DNA of 64,000 nt from Isoetes taiwanensis (lineage: Eukaryota > Streptophyta > Lycopodiopsida > Isoetales > Isoetaceae): NCBI GenBank assembly GCA_021234155.1, contig JAJEKV010000017.1, positions 15,831,455 through 15,895,454 on the forward strand. Reading direction: 5' to 3'. The notes below the pieces were generated by a model. The model had not been told where the DNA came from. It was given only the letters and a program-made list of their open reading frames with translations, and did not search any database. Position numbers and translations under genes: made by a program. Of the stretch, positions 12,096-25,733 are shown piece after piece. Every line of letters begins with the position of its first letter. The stretch's first letter is position 1.

Positions 12096-12181
12096 AAAGT
12101 CTCTCCGGGCTTGATTCCGGAGGGGAAACCCTACCGACTCGGCCCGGGCTTCCCCTCCGGAATCAAGCCCGGAGGGACTTT
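12096..12181. repeat. Long GC-rich hairpin (about 36-bp arms)
   Basis: 12096-12131 is complementary to 12146-12181 with about two mismatches and a loop of 14-15 nt. The arm core is 'tccgggcttgattccggagg'. It is far more GC-rich than its surroundings. It may be a MITE-type foldback or a small-RNA hairpin; no coding role is seen. Confidence 0.75.
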
Positions 12182-13279
12182 GCCCTACCAGAAAAGACGC
12201 CAGGAACCAATCCATGGCCGCCACGTGACGACAAGCAGAGCAGGTGAAAACAGCAGAATACATGGTAAGAAAAAGAATATGTGGTAAAAAAATGGCAAGA
12301 CGGCGAGTAAAGTTCCTGCACAATTTTCAGAGAAAGAATTAGCGACACATGTCGCGATACGATTGGACGGCAGAGCTGGATTGGTTCCAGGCATCTTTTC
12401 CGTGATTAGGTGGACTAGCAAAAAAGCATTGTTGCCAAATATTCCTCTTCTTGGAGGTTCCTCTACAATTACTCTAGTTTTTTAGATTACAACATACAAA
12501 TTTTAGCTCCAGTTTTGTTAGTTTGTTGATTTGTATGTTTCCAGAGGTTTCCCATATTGGCTAGAGAAGGTTTGTTGCATATGATTGAAGATTAGTTGGT
12601 TAGACCATCTGATTTTTTTTTTTCTTCATTCCAATCTAATGTTTACTAAAAGCACTCTATAGATACATAGTTTAAGCACCTACAAGGTGAGAATCGAAAT
12701 AAACCCAGATTCCAATGTCTGGGCAGTTCGCATGTGGATGAAGCATGACAACAAGAAACTTTGATTTTTGCATTTCATTGTAGGCACAAATTTTTTAATG
12801 TGGATTGATTTTACTCCTAGGTAAGATCCCTTGGGAGTTTTTGCTACCTGCTCCTGCATTTTTCCACATGGGCAGATCAAGTGTTATTTTAGAAACTGTC
12901 GAAACAACATGGAATCACACATTCGGAAGATAGCATGGGAGTCATCATGCAAGAGAAGAACTGAGAGTGCCGCAGTGGAATCTGGGCCCTACATAATGTT
13001 CATGTTAATTTGCTACAATCAACGTTTTGGAGTTCAGTAGTGATGAGTTGCAACAATGGCAAAGCCTTTATACCAATTAAGAATTACAAAACTCATGAAC
13101 TCGGGCATGCTCAAAGGAAATTTTTTGTTCATGATAATACTACGCCATAAAATGCAGCATTTATTCCAGTTGGCAAAAGAATACTGACATGGCAGTATAC
13201 TAACCACGTAGGCATGCGATATTTTATTTTCCGGTATGCATGTGGAATAAGGAAAGATTATACGCTTCTTCAATCTGGG
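12182..13279. other. Upstream flank of the aspartic proteinase gene
   Basis: No gene is supported on either strand. A T run lies near 12613-12622. The only notable element is the TATA-like site just before the proteinase start. Confidence 0.5.
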
Positions 13280-13286
13280 TATATAG
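13280..13286 (+). promoter_or_regulatory. TATA-like box of the aspartic proteinase gene
   Basis: 'TATATAG' lies 37 bp before the start codon, followed by a pyrimidine-rich stretch ('ctcttcttcccgcatcattt'). If used it gives a very short 5' UTR, so another promoter further up is possible. Confidence 0.35.
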
Positions 13287-16369
<3,083 letters not shown>

Positions 16370-16762
16370 GCTTCGTCTTGGCCCTCTTTGACAATGTAAA
16401 TAGAACCACATTCTGTTTTATATGTGGCACTATGGGGTACAGCTGATTATGTGAATAAGCAGGGCTGCCTACAGGGTGACTCCAGTGTCTTAGTTTGCAC
16501 ACTTTGAAGATGTCGTAGAATGAGGGAAAATGGAAGGTAAACTTCTAAGCTCTTGGAATGTAACATTTTCCCTCCCAGTTGCAATTGGGGTAGTTACACT
16601 ATTATGTTCATTCGTGTTTTTTTGGTATAATAGTTACACAATGATGGGAGTTCCAAATTTTCCATTTTATTTGTTATTAAAAATTCCATGTTATTCATTG
16701 TTTTTATGTTTTATCAATCTGGAATTAGTCCTAAAGCTTCCGTTGTAGTTCCTTGATCAAGA

Positions 16763-16768
16763 AATAAA
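16763..16768 (+). terminator. Candidate polyadenylation signal
   Basis: 'AATAAA' about 395 nt after the proteinase stop codon, in an AT-rich 3' flank. Plant signals are degenerate, so an earlier site may be used. Confidence 0.35.
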
Positions 16769-16892
16769 GAAAAAATCTGATCCACACATTCTATAGCCAT
16801 TTATAATTCCAAAAATTTCCTATCATACAAGTGTCAACGAAGGATAACATAAGATATCTTATCCCCAAAGGCATTTGCATTACAACAGCATG

Positions 16893-17126
16893 AAATATAA
16901 CAGTAGCAACAAGCCTTATGTAGCGTAAAATAATAAGATAAAACAGTAGCAACAGTGCCTTATATGAACAGTAAAATAATAAGATAAACAGTAGCAACAA
17001 TGCCGTATATTAACAAGATTTATACTCTATACTACAAGAAACTTATTGCGGCAGCCTAACAGTGCCTTATATGAACAAGATTTATACTCTACAAGAAACT
17101 TATTGCGGCGGCCGTAGGCCGCCGCG
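16893..17126 (+). repeat. Tandem repeats with CACTA-like termini and GC hairpin
   Basis: About four diverged 55-60 bp units carry 'gtagcaacagtgccttatat' and 'aagataaaacagtagc'. Two copies of 'ctacaagaaacttattgcgg' follow (about 17033 and 17090), resembling the terminal 'CACTACAAGAAA' of plant CACTA transposons. The second runs into the palindrome 'gcggcggccgtaggccgccgc' (17104-17124). No transposase is present. Confidence 0.5.
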
Positions 17127-17339
17127 AACGTTTCTAACCTTTTGTATACACGAGAACTTTACTTGTATCATATCATATATAACTCAAGAACATGTGGGAA
17201 TTGGACCCACACTGTTGCCAGATGATCTCGTGCCTGTTAGATGGGTGTTATTTCAAGTACCATGAGACTATCACTTCGCCAACTTCATTATGTTTTATAT
17301 TTTTTTAACTCCTTTTTTTTCCGTGTCTTTCCTCTTCTA
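17127..17339 (-). mobile_element. tRNA-like (SINE-type) fragment
   Basis: 'gtgggaattggacccac' (about 17187-17203) is a reversed pol III B-box-like arm. It sits about 80 bp from the CACTA-like end, the same arrangement seen at 50048-50240. No A-tail or duplication could be placed. Confidence 0.35.
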
Positions 17340-17680
17340 CCACTCGGTCGGAGTCAGTGGGTTTTGAGCCTGGGTGGGGGTCGCCCATTACCAATGGCCT
17401 GACCACTAGACAACAACCGCAGTGGGATTTCTTATCCATTCTTTATTCTGCACCACCCGATGTGTGTCTGTGGGATTTGAGCCTGGGTGGGGGTCGCCCA
17501 TGACCAATGGCCTGACCACTAGACCACGATCGTGATGGTTTTTTTTTTTTTTATCCACTCTCTGGACTTGCATCATCCAATGATAGTCAGTGGGTTTTGA
17601 GCCTGGACGAGGGTTGCCCATAACCAACGGCCTGACCACTAGACAAACACTGCGATGGATGCTATTTACAAATCCCATGC
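17340..17680 (-). mobile_element. Three head-to-tail tRNA-derived SINEs
   Basis: On the minus strand each unit reads 'tctagtggtcaggcc' (A-box-like), about 25 nt, then 'ggctcaaaacccac' or 'ggctcaaatcccac' (B-box), a short body, and an A-rich tail. Plus-strand B-box positions are 17359-17370, 17472-17483 and 17592-17603, so units are about 113-120 bp. The middle junction has a 16-A tail. The head resembles a plant tRNA with 'GTCTAGTGGT', as in tRNA-Asp or tRNA-Glu. Repeated insertion into the A-tail of an earlier copy would explain the array. Confidence 0.75.
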
Positions 17681-18125
17681 CATTATCCATTCTATCCATT
17701 TTTGTTATACTTAAATTAAAAAAAAGCGGGTCAATGACATCTCATGGTAATGAAACAACAGGCCATCTATCATCCGGGCTTGGAAGTTGGTATGCGTGAC
17801 AGGTTAGGGCGTACCTTGGCCAAAGTCTAGTTCGGTGCGTGCTATTCGGTATGTCTACTAATGCACCTGCACAAAGGAAGACGATATTCTTAATATGATT
17901 AATGGCACATGTAGAAGGTTAAGACGTACCTTAATGCGAATCCAAATCGGCATTGCACATTTTTCTTTAAAATTACTGGCTTGCGCGATCAAAGGACGGT
18001 TTACAAAATAATACCTCATCATAAGAGTAGCTCCCTATAGACGATATTCTTGGTGCATCTAGCCGTGTTCTCTGGCGAAAGGAGGATGAGCACGTCATGC
18101 CTATTCCGCATGCGGTAAGTTTCTA
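17681..18125. other. No gene seen; likely Helitron 3' side
   Basis: Lies downstream of the Helitron coding frame on the minus strand. A 3' CTRR end with its hairpin was looked for but could not be fixed. No other feature is recognised. Confidence 0.35.
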
Positions 18126-21100
18126 TTAGAGTAGTTTCTTACCCTGACAACTATTGAAAGTGGTCGAGTAAGATAATCGAAGGGGCAATTGCCTTCTATG
18201 TATGGTCCAAGGACGATTATCTGGCTGGTAGAAGAAATCAACTCTAGAGATTGGGTATATGCATGAGTCATCGTCTGATGCTTCGTCTAGTACCTTCACC
18301 ATTACAAACTTCGTGTGCATCGATACAATCATAACCCTCGCGTTCTTCACAAGACCCTTTTCCATGTCCAGTCGTTTCATAATATGACATATAGCACCTA
18401 CCTTAAGCCTGAGCTCGTGGTTGGGTATTCCAGAATGTGTAAAATTATTAAGGAAATCGGATGTTGCATACGCATGATCGTGTATGATTTCATCTTGTTC
18501 GGATACATGATCATGGCTATAATACGACTTTTCATCACCAGGAACTCTATCTAGGATACGATAGTTGAAGTTATCAACGCTCTTGTTGATCGGCGAGAGG
18601 AAGTTGCGTTTCTTGCACGTCGTTGGATCCCGAAGGACGTTAGAGGAGTACAGGAATTCAATCGTATCTGCTATGTTCGTAGTTGTATTGAAGATGTCCA
18701 GTGCGACTGTGAATTGCTCCCAGTCTTCTCCTATGCGATCGACAAACTGCATTAGTTCAGGGTCATCTGCATTTCAGATGGGTTCTTCCAATCTTAAGAC
18801 ATGGAAACTCTTCCAGAGCATTGATGATTTTATGGATGCACTTTATCTCTGCGGTCCCGGACGACCAGGCGCAACTGTCTGAAGTCTCCAGAAGCAATAA
18901 AGTGTTTGCCTCCAAACGGGAGATCATTTCTACATAGTCGCTGCAGCAGGTGATCAACGCTTTCTATGACAGCCTTGTTAGCCATCGGGAACTCATCCCA
19001 AATGATAACCTTAGCTGCAACTAATAGTTCCGGCGCTCCATTCACGGGTCTATCATCGAGTGGAGCCCTGCATTGTTTTCCTCAACGGGTATCTGAAAAA
19101 GCGAATGGGCTGTTCGTCCACCTGGATATTGGCGAGTAGCTAATGCCGTCGTACCACATGGAAGCACTATACCTCGGTTGCCTCGTATAGATAGGCATAT
19201 GCAATTCAAAACGAATGTTTTTCCTCTACCTGCTTTCCCATCTATGAATATTGGTTGGTTGCTTTGTGGTAGTTCTAACCACGCACGAATGAAATTATAT
19301 ATCTCTTGCTGATCATTTTTCATCTTGCTCGACATTTCCGCTGCAGTGCTTAAATACGCGTCGTGGTCGGAAAATTTCCGCATGACATCCCTCCCAACAC
19401 GAGGCTGGAGTTGGAGGCCAAATGCCGTGATACTGGTACTATGTTGTGTTAGAATATTATTGATTAAATGTAGGGATTCGTTGAAGGCGATCGACTCGTC
19501 ATTTGGATATTCGTCTAGTAGGTCGGCGCTCATGGGTACTTGGAACCTAGTCCATAGCTCCATCGTTGGACCCTGGTCGAGCAATAACTATTCTAAAAGA
19601 AAACGTAGCTGTCTGGGACTCAATGAGAGGGAAACCGCCTCCTCCATAACTAAAGTTGCTTCATTATGTGCCGCGAGCAAACCCTCAGCTTCTGCAGCTT
19701 GTTGATATGTCTCATATTGCTGACCGTTGGCTACCTTTAGCTCGTCCCAAGACCTTGCAGGACGATGCAACAAAATTTGCCGCAAGTAGAATGCCTCACT
19801 AACCCTAGGCAGAAGCAAACGTATTCTACATACCAATGGCTGTCTCGACCTTTTCCTCACAATGTTTTTTGTAAAACCTTCATGTTCTTGTTCCATGTAA
19901 AACCTTCACACACGCTGGAAGAACTTATGTAACAGTTCTTTCAATCGCTGTAGTCTCCCATGAAAACATCGAACAACAGTCATGGGTACATCAGACGCGG
20001 TTTGTCCAGGGCTAAGGGCACTCCTTATTTCTGGCCAATCTGTATTCGTAGTCATTGTAATGAATAGCGTTGGACGATCCTTTGCCCTGGAAAGGGCTCA
20101 CCATCTTTGGCAACCCAGGAACTTATTTCTGGCCAATCTGTATTCGTAGTCATTGTAATGAATAGCGTTGGACGATCCTTTGCCCTGGAAAGGGCTCACC
20201 ATCTTTGGCAACCCAGGAATGACGAAGGCAATATAACATCACTCTGATCATCATTTTTTCGTTCAGAGTAGTCCTCATCGTACTGAATTCTTCTATTCCG
20301 AAAGGCAGAAGTTCTGAAGTAATTTAGCCGCGCATCCTCGACTCTTGAATACATGTCCACCAGGTACTCCCCACACAAACGTCCAAGTCGAAGGAACCTG
20401 TCCTCATGCAAAAGTCTTGATCTGTACCACTGTAACTGTGTTAGACCATGTTCATTCGCCGGACCCCAGCCCAGTGTACCATGTGGAAAGAGGAGTGGGT
20501 ACTGTAAAGGTTCGTACATAGGGTCAAGAATATTCATGAAAGTCGGTTCACCTTCGTTCCGAGCCCAGAAGCCCGCAACTCGAGATGCAACATCAGCCAT
20601 GTTATTAACCTTTGCAATGGCCGCCATTTCTTCCTCGCCGATTACACTTTCTAGCGTAATATATGCCGAAGGCACATTCATGCTTCCCATTGTCTGAAGG
20701 TTTACAATGAATGGATTTATCTGGCCCAAGATCGAACCGATAGTTGCAACCCATTGGAATGGCACGCTTTGAAGCCCCGCTTGTGTGTAGCGCTGTGCAT
20801 CATCATATACGTACCAATGTATTGGATGCCCGATGTCTCTCGTTGGGAGCAAGCGGTGATACGTACGCCCCATGATCGCAACCGACGATGGATAACCTAA
20901 ATCGACAAACCTTCCATCGACACCAAGCACACTAAAACAGAATAGCTTGTTTATCTTCCTACATAGTCGATTGAAGCCCGGCATGGCATATAAATTAACC
21001 AATGCATCAGGCAAATACGGCAACTGTGGGAGTGGCCACCTACCCTTGTTACAGCAAAACCCATCTCGTTCGACGTTAAGCAATGGTATCTGACAATACG

Positions 21101-21911
21101 TGCAACGTTTAGTCCACGTGCACATTGTGAAAGTTCGGCTGATTGCCAATCTCATATGATGTGCACGGGCTTGCCAATGTACACAGGGAGGTGAGGTATC
21201 TGGGTCATCTACGCCAGTATGACGTTCCCTATCCCTTAGGCGTACATAGGCCATCTCTTCCTCGGATAGATTGGCATAGCATTCTCTTCATCTACGAGGT
21301 ACCTCGTCTCTACCTTCGTCGCTTAACCTTGCATATTGGCCATCTCTATAGGTGTGGCTCTCACTCACATTTGGTGCTGATCTGTCCAAGCACTCGCTTG
21401 AATTCATCGATGGCATGTCTTGAGCTATGACAATTGTTCCAACCCCACCCAGAGGCGCATGTGACCCATTGAACACATAATCTGCATCGATGGGCAACGC
21501 GCCTGACGTCACTACATCACCCGTAACTGGTGATGATCTCTCGAATAACGCAATTCCATTGGGCATTTGCGTATCTAGAGTTGAAGTAGCACGACTTGGT
21601 CCAACCCCAGTTGCATGGCAACGAGCTTCACACAGATCGTCAACCGCTCTTAGTTGACGCTGTCTATACCGTTGTCTTGCTCTCTCCCTCACTATCTCTC
21701 TAGCCTAGTCACTCATGTTTGTATACCGTTCTCTTTCAATTCGACGATTCCTCTCCCTGTAATCCATTACTGGTACACTATGGCCCCTATCCTCTATCAT
21801 TCCAGATTGATGTCGTCCTCGTTCTCTAGCCATCGCCCTTAGAGTTACGTATGGTCGTGCATCACTAATTCTTACACGAACTTCACTGGAGTTTGGTAGG
21901 TTATCACCCAT
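18126..21911 (-). mobile_element. Degenerate Helitron (Rep/helicase), relaxase core deleted
   Basis: Read right to left: a charged N-terminal region (21911-21288), a Helitron_like_N domain (21254-20196, with 'PLLFPHGTLGWGPANEHG'), a short piece with 'LFITMTTNTDWPEI' (about 20100-20030), then 19896-19588 and a Pif1-type helicase. The helicase has Walker A 'GKAGRGKTF' (about 19250), 'VIIWDEFPM' (about 18990) and the C-terminal domain (18752-18126). The HUH motif and the twin-tyrosine region expected between the N domain and the helicase are missing. Several frameshifts separate the pieces. It cannot encode an active transposase. Confidence 0.88.
20024..20219. repeat. Perfect 98-bp tandem duplication inside the Helitron
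   Basis: 20024-20121 and 20122-20219 appear identical ('cttatttctggccaatctgt' to 'ggcaacccaggaa'). Since 98 is not a multiple of 3, the duplication shifts frame. No divergence is visible, so it is recent relative to the decay of the element. Confidence 0.95.
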
Positions 21912-22300
21912 ATTTAATTAACTGACAATATTGTAGCTAACCAACTCTTAATACTATAAGTGTGAAGGGATTTCTACTAAATTGACATGGGAGAACAACT
22001 TACGTGTGTTCGCGTCCTCTAAAATCATATCTCTACTCGACGTTAGTTGCGAAAGCAATTGTGTGTCTGAAATTATAGCAACTGTGTTAGTATTAGCATA
22101 TAATTCATAATCCATTCCTTAATAGCACAGAATAAGACAACAATGATGGCATGTTTTCGTTCTTTTACATTAATGATACAACTATCATAACTCGTAGTCA
22201 AGATCACATGATACATAACATCATGCCTAATGTGCATATATGTATTATAGATGGGTGTGTTGTAATAGCAAGTTTATGTAGGGTCCATGGACTGAGGCAT

Positions 22301-22708
22301 TTAGAACTCCCCTACTAATAACGCATTCATGACAGCATCTTTGGCCTCAACGATCTGTAGTAATCGATGGAGACGAGTCAGCTGCGAGGTAAGCCTTTTA
22401 GTGCTGGTTGAAAGAGTGATTATGTCCTTAGACATTTTTTCTAACCCCTGAGAGAACACATCAGTGTGCTCTTGCATTTTTTTTGCCATTGTCAAGGAAG
22501 CGCGTGTCCTGTACGATAACATGCGTGAGGCTATTTGCTTTCGCTTATATTCTCGAGGGCTGCACCTTTTTACGGCCAGCTTACACCCCTGGCCAGTGGG
22601 TTGCTTTTTTTTCAACGATGCACATGTACCATGAACCTCCGAGCATTCGCCAACCCCATTGTACACTTCGACCGGAGAACTAACGATATTCTCATCCAAT
22701 TTCGCCAT
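22301..22708 (-). CDS. Hypothetical coiled-coil ORF, 135 aa
   Basis: Open frame with a Lys/Arg-rich middle ('KRCSPREYKRKQIASRML') and a C-terminal heptad-like stretch ('LTSQLTRLHRLLQIVEAK'). It lies upstream of the Helitron on the same strand and could be Helitron cargo or a degenerate exon. No family is recognised. Confidence 0.3.
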   Translation of the reverse strand: MAKLDENIVSSPVEVYNGVGECSEVHGTCASLKKKQPTGQGCKLAVKRCSPREYKRKQIASRMLSYRTRASLTMAKKMQEHTDVFSQGLEKMSKDIITLSTSTKRLTSQLTRLHRLLQIVEAKDAVMNALLVGEF

Positions 22709-22852
22709 TTACTACAACGCAAGAGGCAAACACCGAATCAATAATGTATATATAGACATGTACATACATTGAAGACCATGTATATCGCTAACAACGTGTA
22801 AGAGCAAAAATATACTTCATGCCCTGAGCATGATCAACCACCAGTTATACAA

Positions 22853-23110
22853 TCAAGCAGTACTAAATATCCCGATTTCGACTTTACCGTCCACTAGCTC
22901 GACATTCACTTTGAAAATGCCTGTAGGGTCAATGGCATCACGACCCATATATTTTTGGAGCAAATAAGGTACGACACCAGATGGAAAGTTCGCTTCCACA
23001 ACTTCTACTTTACGGAGGAAGGAACTAGGGAGGAATCGATAAAACATCGAATAAGAGTTTTGAGGAACCATGCATCCAACCACACTCGACATGGTATAAT
23101 TGATCTCCAT
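22853..23110 (-). CDS. Hypothetical ORF, 85 aa
   Basis: Begins 'MEINYTMSSVVGCMVPQNS' and ends 'VELVDGKVEIGIFSTA'. The alternating hydrophobic pattern suggests beta strands. It is on the same strand as the ORF at 22301-22708 and 145 bp upstream of it. Possibly an upstream exon of that gene or Helitron cargo. Not recognised. Confidence 0.27.
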   Translation of the reverse strand: MEINYTMSSVVGCMVPQNSYSMFYRFLPSSFLRKVEVVEANFPSGVVPYLLQKYMGRDAIDPTGIFKVNVELVDGKVEIGIFSTA

Positions 23111-23329
23111 GCGCTTTAATTGCCACGTATAAAAAAATTTTCACGTTAGACGTCATATTGACAATGCCCTCCGGCAATGGATTGCCCATCGGAAATCAGT
23201 GGACGTTATCAACCCACATGTCAGCATACATTACTAAACACATAGGCTTTCTATATAGATTTTGCTTGAGATGTGTATGGAAGTTAGCTGTTATAACACG
23301 CAGGCATGCAAGTTATACCTCGAAACTCC

Positions 23330-24290
23330 AAATTAAAGAGAAGAAGGAAGGGAATACCATGGAAAGGCTATACGATTTCATGCAAGGACGGGTGTACCTC
23401 GAAATTTGAAATTACAATAGCATCACATGTAAAAATGACAAACATGATATGGCGACTCTTGAAAGTAGAATCTTAACCCAGTAGGGTTCATGCAAGGACG
23501 GCTAAACCTCGAAAGTCGAATCTATAAAGGAAACTAAGTACTAAGTAGAATGGGAAGAAAAAATTACTACAGGAAGCTAGATACTAAATGTGTAGGACGA
23601 GCAATTAGGGAGGAGGAAACAACAAATACCATGGAATCACATGCAAGGGGAACATTTCAAGCACATGAAAATAACACGCACATCACGAGGAGACTAGATA
23701 CTAAATGTGTACGACGGGGAAAAAAGAAACCATTGGCTCATATTGTATAAAGGAAGGAAAACAACCATGCAACTATAAATCGGCACTTGAAATTAAAGAG
23801 GAGAAAACAACAAATACCATTGACCCACGAAAGTGGAATCACATGTGCGGGGAACACGCCAAGCACATGAAATTAACACGTTAATACAGACGAACCACGT
23901 GTAAACTATATCTCGAGACTTGAAATTAAAGAGGAGAAAACAACAAATACCATGGACCCACGAAAGACGAAAGGGACAAAGGAAATGCCTCGAAACTCGA
24001 AATTACGGACGAGACAAAAGTAGATGCAATGGAATCACATGTAAAAAACACGTAAAAAGGCGATCGTCGTAGGCTTCACGCAAGGACGGCTAAGCCTCGA
24101 AACCTGAATATATGGAGGGGAAGAAAGGAGATACCATGTAATACCAGGCTAGCACAACTTTGAAACCCAGACTAAGTACTAAATAGAATGGGAAGAAAAA
24201 ATTACTATAGGAAGCTAGACACTAAATGTGTAAGATGGGGGAAAAAAAAAACCATAAGACAAGTTCTATGTTTAAAATGACCTTATTATG
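23330..24290. repeat. Degenerate interspersed repeats
   Basis: Short motifs recur: 'aaagaggagaaaacaacaaa' (about 23800, 23930), 'aagctagatactaaatgtgt' (about 23571, 23690), and a longer pair 'agaatgggaagaaaaaatta' at 23548 and 24185. The block looks like a collapsed tandem or nested repeat. No coding sequence is supported. Confidence 0.6.
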
Positions 24291-24308
24291 TTACATTAAA
24301 CAAATTGG

Positions 24309-24704
24309 TTAATACCCACTAAAGGAAAACAACTGCTCAGGCAACTCAAAATCAAGCTCAGGCAGGTTGGAATCTTCAAGAGAGACATCAGCTGGCTTAG
24401 AATCTTGTTGCAAATCACATCTGCCAAGAATGTCGTCGTCTTCAATGGAGCACTTGATCCATCCATCAACAGCAGCCAACATAAGGGCCCGTGACCTCGG
24501 TGGGTCTGCAAACAGGTCGATTCTTGCCCTCTTAGAGTCTGGTTCCAATTTACTCTTGCAGTAGCCAAAGGCAGCATGAAATTTCCTCTTTCTTGGATCC
24601 ATAGGGCCTGGAAACAGATCGATTCTTGCCCTCTTTGGGTCTGGTTCCAATTTGCTCTTGCAATAGCCAAAGGCAGCATGAAATTTTCTTTTTCTGGAAT
24701 CCAT
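24309..24704 (-). CDS. Hypothetical protein with duplicated 35-residue block
   Basis: A 131-residue ORF. Residues 1-34 and 35-69 are near-identical repeats ('RKRKFHAAFGYCKSKLEP' then 'KRARIDLF'), also near-identical in DNA. Basic clusters could act as nuclear signals. The C-terminal part is acidic and contains 'AAVDGWIKCSIEDDDILG'. It lies downstream of the HUH endonuclease remnant on the same strand and could belong to that element. The function is unknown. Confidence 0.4.
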   Translation of the reverse strand: MDSRKRKFHAAFGYCKSKLEPDPKRARIDLFPGPMDPRKRKFHAAFGYCKSKLEPDSKRARIDLFADPPRSRALMLAAVDGWIKCSIEDDDILGRCDLQQDSKPADVSLEDSNLPELDFELPEQLFSFSGY

Positions 24705-25337
24705 ATGCTCCCTGCCGTAGCAAGAGCAACCAGAAGAACGAGAGCAACCAGAAGAACGCTCCCTGCTGTAGCATGAGCAACAGAAGAACCTTAGAATTTG
24801 TAGTAGCCTCCATAAATGGATGGATCTTCCACTGGATTTAGAATTTATATGCTAGATCAGATTATACCATGATTGTACCATCGATCCATTGGATTGCAGT
24901 ATTAGATTGCACTGTTATTACTGCCCGGAATCATTATGCAATCATTATCCAAGAATTATCTATGCAGGGCTGCACCATGCAGGTTGCACCGTTATTACTG
25001 TCCGGAATATACCAGTCTGGCTGTGGCACGTGGCGGGCTGAAGATTTTTCTTTTTGTTGGATTTGGAAAATGCAATGGACACATACGTGTCAGGGCCAGG
25101 GCTGTGCTCAGCCCAGAAAAATTACCTTCCATTTTTTTTTAAGAACAAAAATGATACTGCTTTATATATGGAATGATTGCAGAAACTTGAACTGTACATA
25201 TGCAGGTATGCCGTAGGTTCACTGCATATGCAAATACGCCATAAGTTCACATGAACTCCAATTTGGGAAACCCATTGGAAGCAACACAAGATCTTCTGTT
25301 GTAAACATATACAAAAGCATGAGAACAAAGCTTCCTC

Positions 25338-25622
25338 TCATGCCCTCATGGTATGGGGATGCCTTGAAGCAAGCTGCTGCAGCTGGCGGAGTTTGGACAA
25401 GAGCATAGTTCGCACATGGTTCACTTCTGCTCTAAAAACTCTTCTATCTCGCTGCTCAACAACAACCGGAGGATCATCCATAGCCTCTTCCAGCACATCA
25501 ACTATATTGCCCAAGGCAAGGGAGAGCATGCACACAGATCTCCAAGTCTGTGCCTTCAACAGCGCCCACCTCTTGGGAATGGGTCCAAGGAGATGAAAGT
25601 GGAGAATGGCGGTGGAGGACAT
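25338..25622 (-). CDS. Hypothetical ORF, 94 aa
   Basis: Has 'MLSLALGNIVDVLEEAMDD' and a Lys/Arg/Gln-rich helix near the C-terminus. A splice-acceptor-like 'cttctttttgcag' lies about 50 bp upstream, so it may be an exon. It sits between the HUH remnant and the 131-aa ORF on the same strand. Not recognised. Confidence 0.3.
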   Translation of the reverse strand: MSSTAILHFHLLGPIPKRWALLKAQTWRSVCMLSLALGNIVDVLEEAMDDPPVVVEQRDRRVFRAEVNHVRTMLLSKLRQLQQLASRHPHTMRA

Positions 25623-25733
25623 CTATTTTCCACTTCATCACGTGTTGCGTCATTCCTACTGGGACCTGCAAAAAGAAGCCCACTCAGTTAGTCTGTCCAT
25701 GGAACAGAGACAATGTCAATTGCAAAAATTATA

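Noticed and set aside
17340-17680. Functional tRNA genes
   Set aside because: The heads have A- and B-box-like arms but no complete cloverleaf; the A-tails and tandem layout fit SINEs.
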